From contig JACKER010000017.1 in the NCBI GenBank assembly GCA_020632925.1, positions 124,001 to 188,000 of the forward strand: a DNA stretch of 64,000 nt, written 5' to 3'. A program made the position numbers and the translations under genes. Origin of the DNA: Alphaproteobacteria bacterium. GTDB taxonomy: Bacteria; Myxococcota_A; UBA796; GCA-2862545. Shown piece by piece: positions 53,807-62,318 of this stretch (positions are counted from its first letter, which is position 1; every line of letters starts with the position of its first letter). Below the pieces are notes generated by a model, which saw only the letters and a program-made list of their open reading frames with translations, was not told where the DNA came from and did not search any database.

Positions 53807-55485
53807 CGACGACGGCAGAGGAGACGGCGCGCGCCTGGTGTGCCGTGGACCCCGATCCGACCACGCGCGCGGAGACGGAGCGCCGGTTGGCGGCGAGCGA
53901 CGAGGCCTGGATCCGGGAGGGCTTCTCCGGCCGCCTGAGCTTCGGGACGGCGGGGATGCGTGGGCCGATCGGTCCCGGTCCCAACCGGATGAACCGGCTG
54001 ACGGTGCGCCGCGTGACCCGCGCCCTCGCACTGCACGTGCTCGAGCAGGGTGGGACCTCGGCCGTCGTGGGGTACGACGGGCGGCACGGCTCCCGCGTGT
54101 TCGCTGCCGACGCCGCCGCGGTGCTCGTCGGCGCCGGGCTCCGCGTCCACCTCTTCCGCGAGGTCTGCCCCACGCCGGTGCTGGCCTACGCCGTCCGGTC
54201 CCTCGGGGCGTCCGCCGGCGTGATGGTCACCGCCTCGCACAACCCGCCGCAGGACAACGGGTACAAGGTGTACGGCCCCGACGGCGCGCAGATCGTGTCG
54301 CCGACCGACACCTCGGTCTCGGCGCACCTCGACGCGCTCGCGCTGGACGCGGAGCTGCCCATGGCCGCGGGCGCCGTGCCCGTGCCCGACGCGCTCGTCG
54401 ACGACTACGTCCGGGACGTGCTCGCGCTGCGGGTGCATCCGAACCCGGTGCGGCGGCCGATCATCGCGTACACCCCCATGCACGGTGTGGGTGGGGCGCT
54501 GGTCCAGCGGGTGCTCGGTGCCGCCGGGTACGAGGTCCACACCGTCCCCGAGCAGGCCGAGCCCGACGGCGACTTCCCCACGGTGAAGTTCCCGAACCCG
54601 GAGGAGAAGGGCGCCCTGGATCTCGTCCTCGCGCTCGCCCGACGGGTGGGGGCGGAGCTCGTGCTGGCCAACGACCCGGACGCGGACCGCATCGCGGTGG
54701 CGGTTCCAGACGGTGGGCGGTGGCGGCCGTTGACGGGGAACGAGGTGGGCACGCTCCTCGCCGAGGACCTGCTCGCCCACGGCGCGACCGCCGGGCCGAG
54801 GCTGGTGGCGACCTCGCTCGTGTCCTCCTCGCTGCTGGCGAAGATCGCGGCGGCCCACGGTGCGGCGTACGCGGAGACGCTGACGGGCTTCAAGTGGATC
54901 GCCCGCGCGGCCATCACGCGGCCGGACGCCCGCTTCGTGCTCGGGTTCGAGGAGGCGCTGGGCGTCTGCGTGGGTGAGGTCGTGCGGGACAAGGACGGCG
55001 TCAGCGCCGCACTGATCGCGGCGGACCTCGCGGCGGACCGCATCGACCGCGGGGGACTGCCCGGCGCGATCGACGAGCTGCACCGGACGCACGGGGTCCA
55101 CCTCGCGACGCAGGTCTCGTGGACGCTCCCCGGCTCGGAGGGGCGCGCGAAGATCACGGGTGCGATGAGGCGCTTCCGCGAGGAGCCCCCCACCACGCTC
55201 GGCGGGCTCCCCGTCGTGGCCTCGGCGGACACGTCGGTGGGCACGCGGCGGGACCTGCGGACAGGGGAGGTGAGCCGGCTCGACCTGCCCGCGTCCGACG
55301 TGCTCGTGTTCGAGATCGAGGGTGGCGACCGCGTGCTCCTCCGCCCCTCGGGGACCGAGCCCAAGCTCAAGGCCTACGTGGAGGTGGTGGAGCCGGTGGT
55401 CGGTGGCGACCTGGCGTCCGCGCGGACAGCTGCGGCGGACCGACTGGAGCGCCTTCGCGCGGAGCTCAGCTCGGCGCTCGACTGA
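53803..55485 (+). CDS. Phosphoglucomutase/phosphomannomutase
   Basis: 560 residues. All alpha-D-phosphohexomutase blocks are present: phosphoserine loop TASHNPP with Ser145, metal loop DPDADR, sugar loop GFEEALG and phosphate loop RPSGTEPK. It interconverts hexose-1- and -6-phosphates (glucose or mannose), feeding glycogen or polysaccharide synthesis. Length and motif order fit the PGM2/PMM subfamily. Confidence 0.94.
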   Translation: MTTTAEETARAWCAVDPDPTTRAETERRLAASDEAWIREGFSGRLSFGTAGMRGPIGPGPNRMNRLTVRRVTRALALHVLEQGGTSAVVGYDGRHGSRVFAADAAAVLVGAGLRVHLFREVCPTPVLAYAVRSLGASAGVMVTASHNPPQDNGYKVYGPDGAQIVSPTDTSVSAHLDALALDAELPMAAGAVPVPDALVDDYVRDVLALRVHPNPVRRPIIAYTPMHGVGGALVQRVLGAAGYEVHTVPEQAEPDGDFPTVKFPNPEEKGALDLVLALARRVGAELVLANDPDADRIAVAVPDGGRWRPLTGNEVGTLLAEDLLAHGATAGPRLVATSLVSSSLLAKIAAAHGAAYAETLTGFKWIARAAITRPDARFVLGFEEALGVCVGEVVRDKDGVSAALIAADLAADRIDRGGLPGAIDELHRTHGVHLATQVSWTLPGSEGRAKITGAMRRFREEPPTTLGGLPVVASADTSVGTRRDLRTGEVSRLDLPASDVLVFEIEGGDRVLLRPSGTEPKLKAYVEVVEPVVGGDLASARTAAADRLERLRAELSSALD

Positions 55486-56109
55486 CTACGGCGTGATCGT
55501 GCGGCAGCCGCTGGTGTCGAAGGTGGGGTCGTTGACGCCGAGGTGAGCGCCCGTCCTCACGCCGGCCGGGTCCGCCCCCCAGACGACGCAGTCGGCGAGG
55601 TTCAGATCCGTGTCCCACACGGCGACGGCGAACGTCAGCTGGTTCGCGTCGTAGTGGGTGGCGCAGGTGAACACGGTGCTCGTCCCCGACGCCCAGGTGG
55701 CGACCGCCGCCCCGGTGGTCAGGTTCACGTCCAGCGTCTCCCAGGCGCCGCAGGGCTCACGCTCGACCGACCCGAGTGGATGCTCGTCGGACCACGAAGG
55801 CGTGTTCTGCTCGATCTCGTAGACCCGGGCATCGCCGGCCCAGCCCGTCGTCTCGGCCGCGAGCGTCACCACGGGGCCGAGGCACGTGACGGACGCGTCG
55901 GTGATGGCGGTGGGTCCAGCGTAGAAGGTCGGACAGCCCGTCGACGTCGTGCCCGTCTCCGCCGTTGGCGTGGTCACGTCGTCGTCGTCGTCATCGTCGT
56001 CGTCGTCGTCACCCGTGGGCACGGGCTGGCAGCTCCCGTCGGCGAGCAGCTCCTGGCCCGTCGGGCACGTCTCGTCAGCGCCACCACAGGCGAGCGCCCA
56101 CAGGAACAT
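55486..56109 (-). CDS. Hypothetical lipoprotein with poly-aspartate tract
   Basis: 207 residues. MFLWALACGG gives lipobox WALAC with Cys8. Residues about 34-44 are an uninterrupted Asp run, then a Thr-rich linker and a folded domain of about 140 residues with several cysteines (PTFYAGPTAITDASVTCLG). The Asp codons form a GTC-rich microsatellite (55978-56009) that could vary in length or bind calcium. Coupled to the dihydroorotase-like gene upstream (ATGA). Confidence 0.7.
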   Translation of the reverse strand: MFLWALACGGADETCPTGQELLADGSCQPVPTGDDDDDDDDDDDVTTPTAETGTTSTGCPTFYAGPTAITDASVTCLGPVVTLAAETTGWAGDARVYEIEQNTPSWSDEHPLGSVEREPCGAWETLDVNLTTGAAVATWASGTSTVFTCATHYDANQLTFAVAVWDTDLNLADCVVWGADPAGVRTGAHLGVNDPTFDTSGCRTITP

Positions 56110-57299
56110 CAGGTCCTCGCGGCAGCGAGCGGACGCCCTGCCGGACGCTCTGCGACCAGCTTCCCCTTCCGGGCGACGACCCGACCGCCGATCATCACGA
56201 GATCCGGCTTGGGCGCGGCCTCCCGGTCGACGTACGGCGACCAGCCGGCGCCCGACATCAGGTCGCCCTCGCCCACGCGCGTCACCTCACCCTCGGAGAA
56301 CAGGATGAGGTCGGCGTCCGCACCCTTCGCGATGCGGCCCTTGGTCTCGAGCCCGAAGATGCGCGCCGGCGACTCGCTGCAGAGGCTCACCAGGAGCTCG
56401 AGCGAGAGGCGCCCGTACCGCACGGCCGAGAGCATCAGCGGGAACAACAGCTCGCTGCCGGGTACGCCGCCGTCGTCCGCCTGCAGGGGATGGTGGTCGG
56501 AGGCGATGCAGTCCAGCCGGCCGCGCTTCACCGCGGTCCACAGCGTCTTGCGGTCGTGCTCCGGCCGCACGGGCGGCGTGGTCCGGACCTGGATCGTGTC
56601 GGCCTCCTCCGTGGACAGGAAGAGGTGGTGCGGCGTGCAGCCGGCCGTCACGGGCAGGTCGCCGTGCACAGGGTCGATCAACGCGAGCTCGGCAGCGGTG
56701 GAGAGGTGCACGAGGTGGATGGCGCGGTCCGTCGTCCGCACCGCCTGGACGACCTCGCGGGCGGAGGGACCGTCCACGTCGGCCAGCTGGACGCCGAGCA
56801 CGCCCGGCAGCGCGAGGTACGCCTGGAGCTGCTCCACGGTCACGCCGGTCTCGGTGCCCACCGTCGCCAGGATCCCGGTCAGCAGCCCGTCGCGGAGCGC
56901 CGCTCCCAGATCGTCGGCGTTGTCGCCGGTGGCCGCGCCCCACAGCCCGAAGTCGACCCAGGAGGACGCCGTGGCGCGCTTGAGGCGACGCTTGGCGGAC
57001 TTCTGGTCCACGACCGGGTTGTCGCCGTTCGGCAACGACACGACCGTGGTCACGCCGCCCGTCGCCGCCGCGCGCGACTCGCGCTCCCAGATCCCCGGAT
57101 CCCCGTTCGGGTCGAACTGGACCGCGGTGTCGATCACGCCGGGCATCAGGAACTTCCCGATGGCGGACATCTCCTCACGGGCCGACCGAGGAGGCCGCCG
57201 ACCCACGTAGACGATGCGGCCGTCCTGGATGGCCACGTCCGCCACCTGACGCCCCGCGGACGAGACGATGGTGGCATCTCGGATGACGAGATCGTACAC
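56109..57299 (-). CDS. Pseudo-dihydroorotase (PyrC-like amidohydrolase lacking HxH)
   Basis: About 396 residues from GTG 57299; a TTG at 57305 is the alternative start. The fold is that of dihydroorotase/hydantoinase: GKFLMPGVID, GGVTTVVSLPNGDNP, HLVHLST, TPHHLFLS, ASDHHPL and SESPARIFGL. However, the first metal motif, normally D-x-H-x-H, reads DTAVQF, so both metal histidines are gone. Like the PyrC' partner of aspartate transcarbamoylase it may be catalytically dead and structural, or it may use an altered metal site. carAB is in the window, but pyrB is not. Confidence 0.8.
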   Translation of the reverse strand: MYDLVIRDATIVSSAGRQVADVAIQDGRIVYVGRRPPRSAREEMSAIGKFLMPGVIDTAVQFDPNGDPGIWERESRAAATGGVTTVVSLPNGDNPVVDQKSAKRRLKRATASSWVDFGLWGAATGDNADDLGAALRDGLLTGILATVGTETGVTVEQLQAYLALPGVLGVQLADVDGPSAREVVQAVRTTDRAIHLVHLSTAAELALIDPVHGDLPVTAGCTPHHLFLSTEEADTIQVRTTPPVRPEHDRKTLWTAVKRGRLDCIASDHHPLQADDGGVPGSELLFPLMLSAVRYGRLSLELLVSLCSESPARIFGLETKGRIAKGADADLILFSEGEVTRVGEGDLMSGAGWSPYVDREAAPKPDLVMIGGRVVARKGKLVAERPAGRPLAAART

Positions 57300-57364
57300 G
57301 TTCAAACCCCGCGACCTGCGGCGTCCGCGAACCGGATCGTGCGACGCCAGACCACGGCACCTAG

Positions 57365-57390
57365 TCGGTTTTCGGGGCCCCGACAACCGA
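57365..57390. promoter_or_regulatory. 26-bp near-perfect palindrome, candidate operator or enhancer site
   Basis: TCGGTT-T-TCGGGG and CCCCGA-C-AACCGA are complementary at 12 of 13 positions. The inner 12 bases, TCGGGGCCCCGA, are a perfect palindrome. It lies 66 bases upstream of the pseudo-dihydroorotase start and about 280 bases upstream of the sigma-54-type promoter, a usual distance for an enhancer-binding protein. Confidence 0.6.
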
Positions 57391-57646
57391 TCCGCGCTCG
57401 CCGGAGACAGACCGCGACACCGATGTCACGGTCTCGCGACGGCCGCCCGAACCATCGCTGAACGGTGGAAGCTCGAATATTGGGCACCGGGTGGGCGCGT
57501 GGGCCACTCCCGGCCGGTCATCCGGGGCTTCGTGCAGGCCGGTGTGACACAGATGTCGTGGTTTTGCTCTCGGACGCTTCGACACCCGGAAGGGCTCGAA
57601 CGTAGGATCGGCGAATGAAGCCCATGATGGCGCGACGTGCTTCTGG

Positions 57647-57662
57647 TGGCACGCCGTGTGCA
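57647..57662 (+). promoter_or_regulatory. Predicted sigma-54 promoter of the flavoprotein operon
   Basis: TGGCACGCCGTGTGCA matches the -24/-12 consensus TGGCACG-N4-TTGCA with one mismatch. The invariant GG and GC are separated by exactly ten bases. Transcription would start near 57673, leaving a leader of about 127 bases before the GTG at 57800. Confidence 0.6.
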
Positions 57663-57726
57663 TGGGAATGGGATGGAGAGACGCAAGACCTTGCGGATGC
57701 CGGCGCGCCCGGTTCCCCCGCTAGAG

Positions 57727-57754
57727 ACGCCCGGTCGGAGACGGCCGGGCGTTT
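57727..57754 (+). terminator. Leader hairpin, terminator or attenuator
   Basis: ACGCCCGG (57727-57734) pairs perfectly with CCGGGCGT (57745-57752) and TT follows. It lies between the sigma-54-type promoter and the flavoprotein gene, so it either ends an upstream transcript or attenuates this operon. A short stem GCGA-ACCG/CGGT-TCGC is at 57414-57437. Otherwise nothing is seen in the 500-base gap. Confidence 0.5.
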
Positions 57755-57799
57755 GCACGTTCGGGGTCCCTCGTCGTACACCTGCGCGCGGGGGTCGAC

Positions 57800-59890
57800 G
57801 TGCAGCCGATCGCGCGGTTCAGCGAGGCGGGGATCGATCGGGCGGCCGCGAGCCGCGACTGCTGGCCGGGCGGGACGCTCGAGGCCTGGCAGGGGACGTC
57901 GGCGCCCTTGCCTGCCCGGGTCTGGTGGCCCGAGGACGAAGAGCAGGTGGCGGCCGTGCTCCGCGCGGCGTCGGAGGCAGGGATCCCGGTGGTGACGGCG
58001 GGTGCGGGGTCCGGCGTGTGTGGGGGTGCTCGCGCCATCGAGGGCTGTTGGGTCCTCGACACCAAGGCGATGGCCCGGATCGGCCCGCTGGACCCCGAGC
58101 GCTGGACGGTGCGCGTCCAGGCCGGCGTCAACGGTCAGCAGCTCGAGGACTGGCTCGCCGAGTGCGGGTTCACACTCGGACACTCGCCTTCCTCGATCGC
58201 GTGCTCCACGGTCGGCGGATGGGCGGCGGCGCGCTCCGCCGGGCAGTTCAGCAGCCGCTACGGGGTGTTCGAGGACATGGTGCTCGGCGCCGTCGCCGTC
58301 TCGCCGGGTGGGGGCGTGGTGCGGGTCGGGGAGGGAGGCGAGGGGTCGGACGCCGACCTGGCGATGCTCCTCGGCTCCGAGGGCACCCTGGCGGTGATCA
58401 CCGAGCTCGAGCTGCGGGTGTGGCCCGCCCCGCAGCGCCGATGGCTGCGCGGGTACCGGATGCCGGATCTCCCGACCGCGATCACGGCGATGCGAACGCT
58501 GATGCAGGGGGACCTGCACCCGAGCGTGGTGCGGCTGTACGATCCCGTCGACACGCGGATCGGCGGCAAGACGCGCCCCAAGAGGGAGCACTCGGCCGGG
58601 TCGTCGAGCTTCGTGCGGCGCTGGTTGCGTCGGGTCGACGAGCTGCCCGCCGTGCATCGACGGACCCTGGCGCTTCCGTTGGCGCTCCCCGGCCTGCTGA
58701 ACCGGGTGTTCGACGGCATCGCGTCGGGTTGCCTGCTCGTCGTGGGCTGGGAGGGTGACGAGGACGTGGTCGGGGCGCTGTCGGCCGAGGGTGCGCGCCT
58801 GCTCGACGCGCTCGGCGAGGATCTGGGCGCCGAGCCGGGCGAGCGCTGGTTCGCGTCGCGCCACGCCGTCTCGTACAAGCTGATGCCCATCTTCGAGCGT
58901 GGTGGGTTCGCGGACACCATGGAGGTGGCCTGCCGCTGGTCGGACCTGGAGCGGACCTACGACGCCGTCCGCGAGGCGGTGTCGCCCACGGCCGTGGTCA
59001 TGGCCCACATGTCCCACGTGTACCCGGAAGGAGGCTCCATCTACTTCTCGTTCGCGGGTCGCGGGGACCGCAAGGTGTACGAGCGGACGTGGGACGCAGC
59101 GCTCCGGGCGGTGCTGGACAGCGGCGCCACCACCACCCACCACCACGGCGTCGGCTCGCTCAAGGCGAGAGCCGCCTCCGAGGAGGTGGGTCCGGCCGTC
59201 GCGGGTTGGCGGGCGGCCAAGGCGACCATGGACCCGGCGGGCGTGCTGGCCCCAGGCCGGTTGTTCGTGGACGTGGCGCCGCACGACCCGCCGGCTTCGC
59301 CGCCCCCTGCACCGGAGGACGGGCTCGGTACGGGAGCGGTCGGCGCCGACCTCGAGGTGCGCGCGGAGGGTGGGGAGCCGAGGTGGCCGGTGGCGACGCT
59401 GCCGGGGCTCCCCCGTTGGCAGCGGGAGAGCTGGCAGCAACCCTGGATCGGGGTGGAAGGGCTCGTCGGCGGTCGTCCCTGTCGCCTGGGGCGGGGCCCG
59501 AGGTCCGCGGCCGGACCCGACCTGCGGCCCTGGCTCGCCGAGCACGGCGCCACCACGGCCAGCTGGGGCATTGCGACCCACGGGGAACGGTGGATGGGGG
59601 AGGCGAGGGTGGAGCACCCCATGCGCGTCGCCCGGGACCTGCTCCGTGCCGATCTGCGGCCGGCGGCGCTGGGGTTGCGGGACGGAGCCCTCGTCGTGGG
59701 CTTCCGTGGACCAGCGGCGAAGCGCCTGGCGGTGCTCGCGTCGGACCGGGTTCCCGGTGGGCTCACCGAGGTCCCCTGGCGCATGCTCCCGGTCCCCGAC
59801 GGCCCACTCGAGCCGTGTCCGGACGACGATCCGGCCGCCTGTCACGCCACCGCGAGCACGGCCTTCCGGCCGGTGGGGAGGACCGCGTGA
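57800..59890 (+). CDS. FAD-linked oxidase, alkyl-DHAP synthase/GlcD-like, with C-terminal extension
   Basis: 696 residues, GTG start. The PCMH FAD-binding domain (PVVTAGAGSGVCGGA, LLGSEGTLAVITELELRV) is followed by an oxidase C-terminal domain containing His447-His449 (THHHGVG), the triad characteristic of alkyl-dihydroxyacetonephosphate synthase, and APGRLF. About 170 further residues after 520 are unusual and of no known family. The next gene is a CCG-type Fe-S protein, which instead is typical of D-lactate/glycolate dehydrogenase complexes. It is therefore either an ether-lipid enzyme or a 2-hydroxyacid/glycerol-3-phosphate oxidase. Confidence 0.8.
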   Translation: MQPIARFSEAGIDRAAASRDCWPGGTLEAWQGTSAPLPARVWWPEDEEQVAAVLRAASEAGIPVVTAGAGSGVCGGARAIEGCWVLDTKAMARIGPLDPERWTVRVQAGVNGQQLEDWLAECGFTLGHSPSSIACSTVGGWAAARSAGQFSSRYGVFEDMVLGAVAVSPGGGVVRVGEGGEGSDADLAMLLGSEGTLAVITELELRVWPAPQRRWLRGYRMPDLPTAITAMRTLMQGDLHPSVVRLYDPVDTRIGGKTRPKREHSAGSSSFVRRWLRRVDELPAVHRRTLALPLALPGLLNRVFDGIASGCLLVVGWEGDEDVVGALSAEGARLLDALGEDLGAEPGERWFASRHAVSYKLMPIFERGGFADTMEVACRWSDLERTYDAVREAVSPTAVVMAHMSHVYPEGGSIYFSFAGRGDRKVYERTWDAALRAVLDSGATTTHHHGVGSLKARAASEEVGPAVAGWRAAKATMDPAGVLAPGRLFVDVAPHDPPASPPPAPEDGLGTGAVGADLEVRAEGGEPRWPVATLPGLPRWQRESWQQPWIGVEGLVGGRPCRLGRGPRSAAGPDLRPWLAEHGATTASWGIATHGERWMGEARVEHPMRVARDLLRADLRPAALGLRDGALVVGFRGPAAKRLAVLASDRVPGGLTEVPWRMLPVPDGPLEPCPDDDPAACHATASTAFRPVGRTA

Positions 59891-60684
59891 GCGCCTGGGA
59901 CACCTGCCGCGTCTGTCCGCGCCTGTGTCGGGACGGCTGCCCCGTGGCGACGGGCTCGGCCCGTGAAGCCGCCGTACCGACCTGGATCGCGACCACCCTC
60001 CACGGCTGGCAGGCCGGGACCGTGTCCGCCGAGGACGCCGCCGCATCGGCGACGCTCTGCACGGATTGTGGCGCCTGCCAGGAGCACTGCCACCTGCACC
60101 GCCCGGTGCCCGAGCTGCTCCGCGACGCGCGCAGGCAGTTGGTGCCGGCTCCGGCGATGACGCCGCTGCGGGGTGTCGACGGGGCGGCCCAGGTCGTGGC
60201 CGTGTGCGCCGACGAGCGCGATCTCGCCGCGGTCCTCGAGTCCCGCCTCGGCCAGCCGGTCGCTCGGTTGCGGACGGACGACGCGCTGGGGGTCGCCGCG
60301 ATCGAGCATCCCTCGTTCGACGCACGCGCCAGCGAGCTCCGCGACCGCCTGGCGGGGCGGGTGGTGGCCGTCGTCGACGGTGGTGTGGCGCGCGCACTGG
60401 TCGGCGCGCGGGTGGCGTTCCGGTGGGCTTGGGACCTCGTGGGTGATCCGGCTCCCGACATGGTGGGGAGCTGCGCGACCGGGGGGCCTCGTCCGCTCGC
60501 CTGCTGTGGAGCGGCGGGCCCGCTGCGCCGGCACCACCCCGAGGACGCCGCGCGCGTCGCGCGTCTGTTCGCCCAGCGCGGAGACGTGGAGCGTGTCGCC
60601 GACGCCTGTTGTGGCGAACACCTCGGTTGGGCGGGCGTGTCGGTCAGGGACTGGCTGGACGAGGCCCTCGAGGCACTGGCGTGA
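59887..60684 (+). CDS. Fe-S oxidoreductase subunit with two 4Fe-4S motifs and CCG segments
   Basis: 265 residues, GTG overlapping the previous stop. The cluster cysteines are C7, C10, C14, C18 and C58, C61, C64, C68 (CTDCGACQEHC). Two CCG-like segments follow (ACCGAAG, ACCGEHL), as in GlpC/HdrB/LldE. It would pass electrons from the preceding flavoprotein to a membrane acceptor. The first group C-x2-C-x3-C-x3-C is not the standard CxxCxxCxxxCP spacing. Confidence 0.82.
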   Translation: MSAWDTCRVCPRLCRDGCPVATGSAREAAVPTWIATTLHGWQAGTVSAEDAAASATLCTDCGACQEHCHLHRPVPELLRDARRQLVPAPAMTPLRGVDGAAQVVAVCADERDLAAVLESRLGQPVARLRTDDALGVAAIEHPSFDARASELRDRLAGRVVAVVDGGVARALVGARVAFRWAWDLVGDPAPDMVGSCATGGPRPLACCGAAGPLRRHHPEDAARVARLFAQRGDVERVADACCGEHLGWAGVSVRDWLDEALEALA

Positions 60685-61625
60685 CCCGCACCTGCCTGAT
60701 CATCAATCCGCGCTCTGGCGGTGGGTCCACCGAACGGCGACTGGAGGAGCTCCGAGCTGCCGCGACCGCCGAGCTCGGACCCGTCGAGCTCCTCACCACC
60801 CGCGGCCCCGGAGACGCGACCGAGCAGACCCGTCGGTCGTTGGCCGAGGGTTTCGGGCGGGTGATCGCCGTCGGCGGGGACGGCACCGCCAACGAGGTGG
60901 TGAACGGCTTCTTCGACGGCGACCTCGCCCTCGCTCCAGCCGCGAGCTTCGCCCTCGTGCACGCAGGCACCGGTGGGGATCTGGTCAAGACCCTGCGCGT
61001 ACCCGCCGATCCGCGCGAAGCGTTCCGTGGCATCGCGAGGACGTCGCCCGTCCCCACCGACGTGCTGCACCACCGCTTCACGGGGCACGACGGGCGGGAG
61101 GCCCAGCGCATCGGCATCAACGTGACGGGTTTCGGCCTCAACGGGAAGGTCGTGGAGCGCGCGAACCGCTCCAGCAAGCGGCTGGGCGGCCGGCTCACGT
61201 TCCTGGGAGCCACGATCGCGTCGATCGCCACGTACCGACCGGAACCCGTCGCGATCACCTGGGAGACCCCGGAAGGTGGAACCGGCCGCTGGGAGGGTCC
61301 CCTGTCCTCGGCATTCGTGGCGAACGGCGAGTACTGTGGCGGGGGCATGTGGGTCGGACGGGGCGGGTCGATGCACGACGGCTGCGCGGACCTCACGCTC
61401 CTGCCGCCGCTGCCCCTCCATCGGATGATCTCCGGGGGTCCACGACTGTTCTCGGGCACGATCGAGAATGTCAAGGAAGTGTCAAGAAACCGGATCGTTC
61501 GAATGGACGCTGTTGTCGTTTCGGGCAACACGGTGTTGATCGACATCGACGGCGAACAACCCGGCGTCCTTCCAATCGCCGTTCGAGTACTTCCGAAAGC
61601 GCTGCTTGTAACGTCATTCAGGTGA
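60681..61625 (+). CDS. Diacylglycerol kinase-family lipid kinase
   Basis: 314 residues from GTG 60681. IINPRSGGGS starts the DAGK catalytic domain and GGDGTANE (65-72) is the ATP/Mg motif. The C-terminal beta domain (FVANGEYCGGGMWVGRGGS) fits the YegS/DgkB type. The last 50 codons are clearly less GC-biased than the rest. With the alkyl-DHAP-synthase-like neighbour this points to a lipid pathway. Confidence 0.9.
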   Translation: MTRTCLIINPRSGGGSTERRLEELRAAATAELGPVELLTTRGPGDATEQTRRSLAEGFGRVIAVGGDGTANEVVNGFFDGDLALAPAASFALVHAGTGGDLVKTLRVPADPREAFRGIARTSPVPTDVLHHRFTGHDGREAQRIGINVTGFGLNGKVVERANRSSKRLGGRLTFLGATIASIATYRPEPVAITWETPEGGTGRWEGPLSSAFVANGEYCGGGMWVGRGGSMHDGCADLTLLPPLPLHRMISGGPRLFSGTIENVKEVSRNRIVRMDAVVVSGNTVLIDIDGEQPGVLPIAVRVLPKALLVTSFR

Positions 61626-61663
61626 TGCCTGCCCCGTTCGGGCACTCGAACCTGCAAGACGGC

Positions 61664-61907
61664 ATAAAAATTAAAATTGTGAAAAAGAGCGGAAAGGCAC
61701 CAGGCGCTCCACCCAATCGGTCGATGATCGGGGTCCCCGCGAGGGTTGCAGGATCCGCGGATCCGTTCTACGAAAGGAGCGTCGGACCGACAGCGGTTCG
61801 AAGAGCCGGAGGAGAGCAGCGGATGGACCCCGGATGTCGGTCACCCGACGTCTGTGGGAGGCCGCGCGCACGAAGGAGACTTCGCGCACCTGTCGTTCGG
61901 TTTTTTT
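61664..61907 (+). other. AT-rich island and candidate small RNA or leader ahead of HU
   Basis: This fills most of the 329-base gap between the lipid-kinase and HU genes. ATAAAAATTAAAATTGTG (61664-61681) is the only AT-rich patch in the window and resembles an UP element. After it come a perfect 14-bp palindrome GGATCCGCGGATCC (61751-61764), the dyad GTCGGACCGAC, a stem CGAAG-GAGA-CTTCG near 61870, and a run of seven T (61901-61907). A short transcript ending at the T-run is possible. No protein is seen. Confidence 0.35.
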
Positions 61908-61918
61908 GACTACCCACA

Positions 61919-61934
61919 TCCCGGCACGCCGGGA
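61919..61934. promoter_or_regulatory. Perfect inverted repeat upstream of HU
   Basis: TCCCGGC-AC-GCCGGGA, 7-bp arms with a two-base centre, ends 20 bases before the HU start codon, just after a TTGACT at 61906-61911. Either an operator or an mRNA hairpin near the ribosome site. Confidence 0.45.
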
Positions 61935-61954
61935 CCCAACGTTCGGAGGCCCCC

Positions 61955-62233
61955 ATGAACAAGGCTGATCTCACCGAGGTTCTCGCTGCTCGCGCTGGCA
62001 TCCCCAAGGTCCGCGCCGCGAACTACATCAACATCCTGACCGACGCGATCCAGGAGGCCCTGGTCCGCGAGGAGAAGGTCACCATCTCCGACTTCGGCAC
62101 CTTCACCGTGTCGCACCGCAACGCGTTCAAGGGCCACAACCCGAAGAACGGCCAGGAGATGCACGTGCCGGAGCGCCGCATCCCGGTGTTCCGCGCGGGC
62201 AAGGGCCTCAAGAACGCCCTCAACCCGGCGTAG
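61955..62233 (+). CDS. HU-family DNA-binding protein
   Basis: 92 residues, standard HU/IHF length. The family signature is visible from VTISDFGTFTVSHRNAF to the beta-arm region GHNPKNGQEMHVPER and PVFRAGKGLKNAL. GGAGG precedes the ATG. Nucleoid structuring. GC and codon use are highly biased, as for an abundant protein. Confidence 0.95.
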   Translation: MNKADLTEVLAARAGIPKVRAANYINILTDAIQEALVREEKVTISDFGTFTVSHRNAFKGHNPKNGQEMHVPERRIPVFRAGKGLKNALNPA

Positions 62234-62241
62234 TTCGAGGC

Positions 62242-62263
62242 TTCCCGGGTTTCGGCCCGGGAA
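62242..62263. terminator. Bidirectional terminator-like hairpin between HU and rsmE
   Basis: TTCCCGGG and CCCGGGAA pair perfectly (8 bp) around TTTCGG, eight bases after the HU stop. There is no long T-run. Its position between convergent genes suits termination in both directions. Confidence 0.6.
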
Positions 62264-62318
62264 CATCGGCCCTCTTGGGGGCTGGCGCGAGGGGTCGTCT
62301 CCGAGAGGGGGCGGCCCC

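Noticed and set aside
57303..57799. A small gene or tRNA in the gap before the flavoprotein
   Set aside because: No frame with protein-like sequence and no cloverleaf could be drawn; only regulatory-looking dyads are seen.
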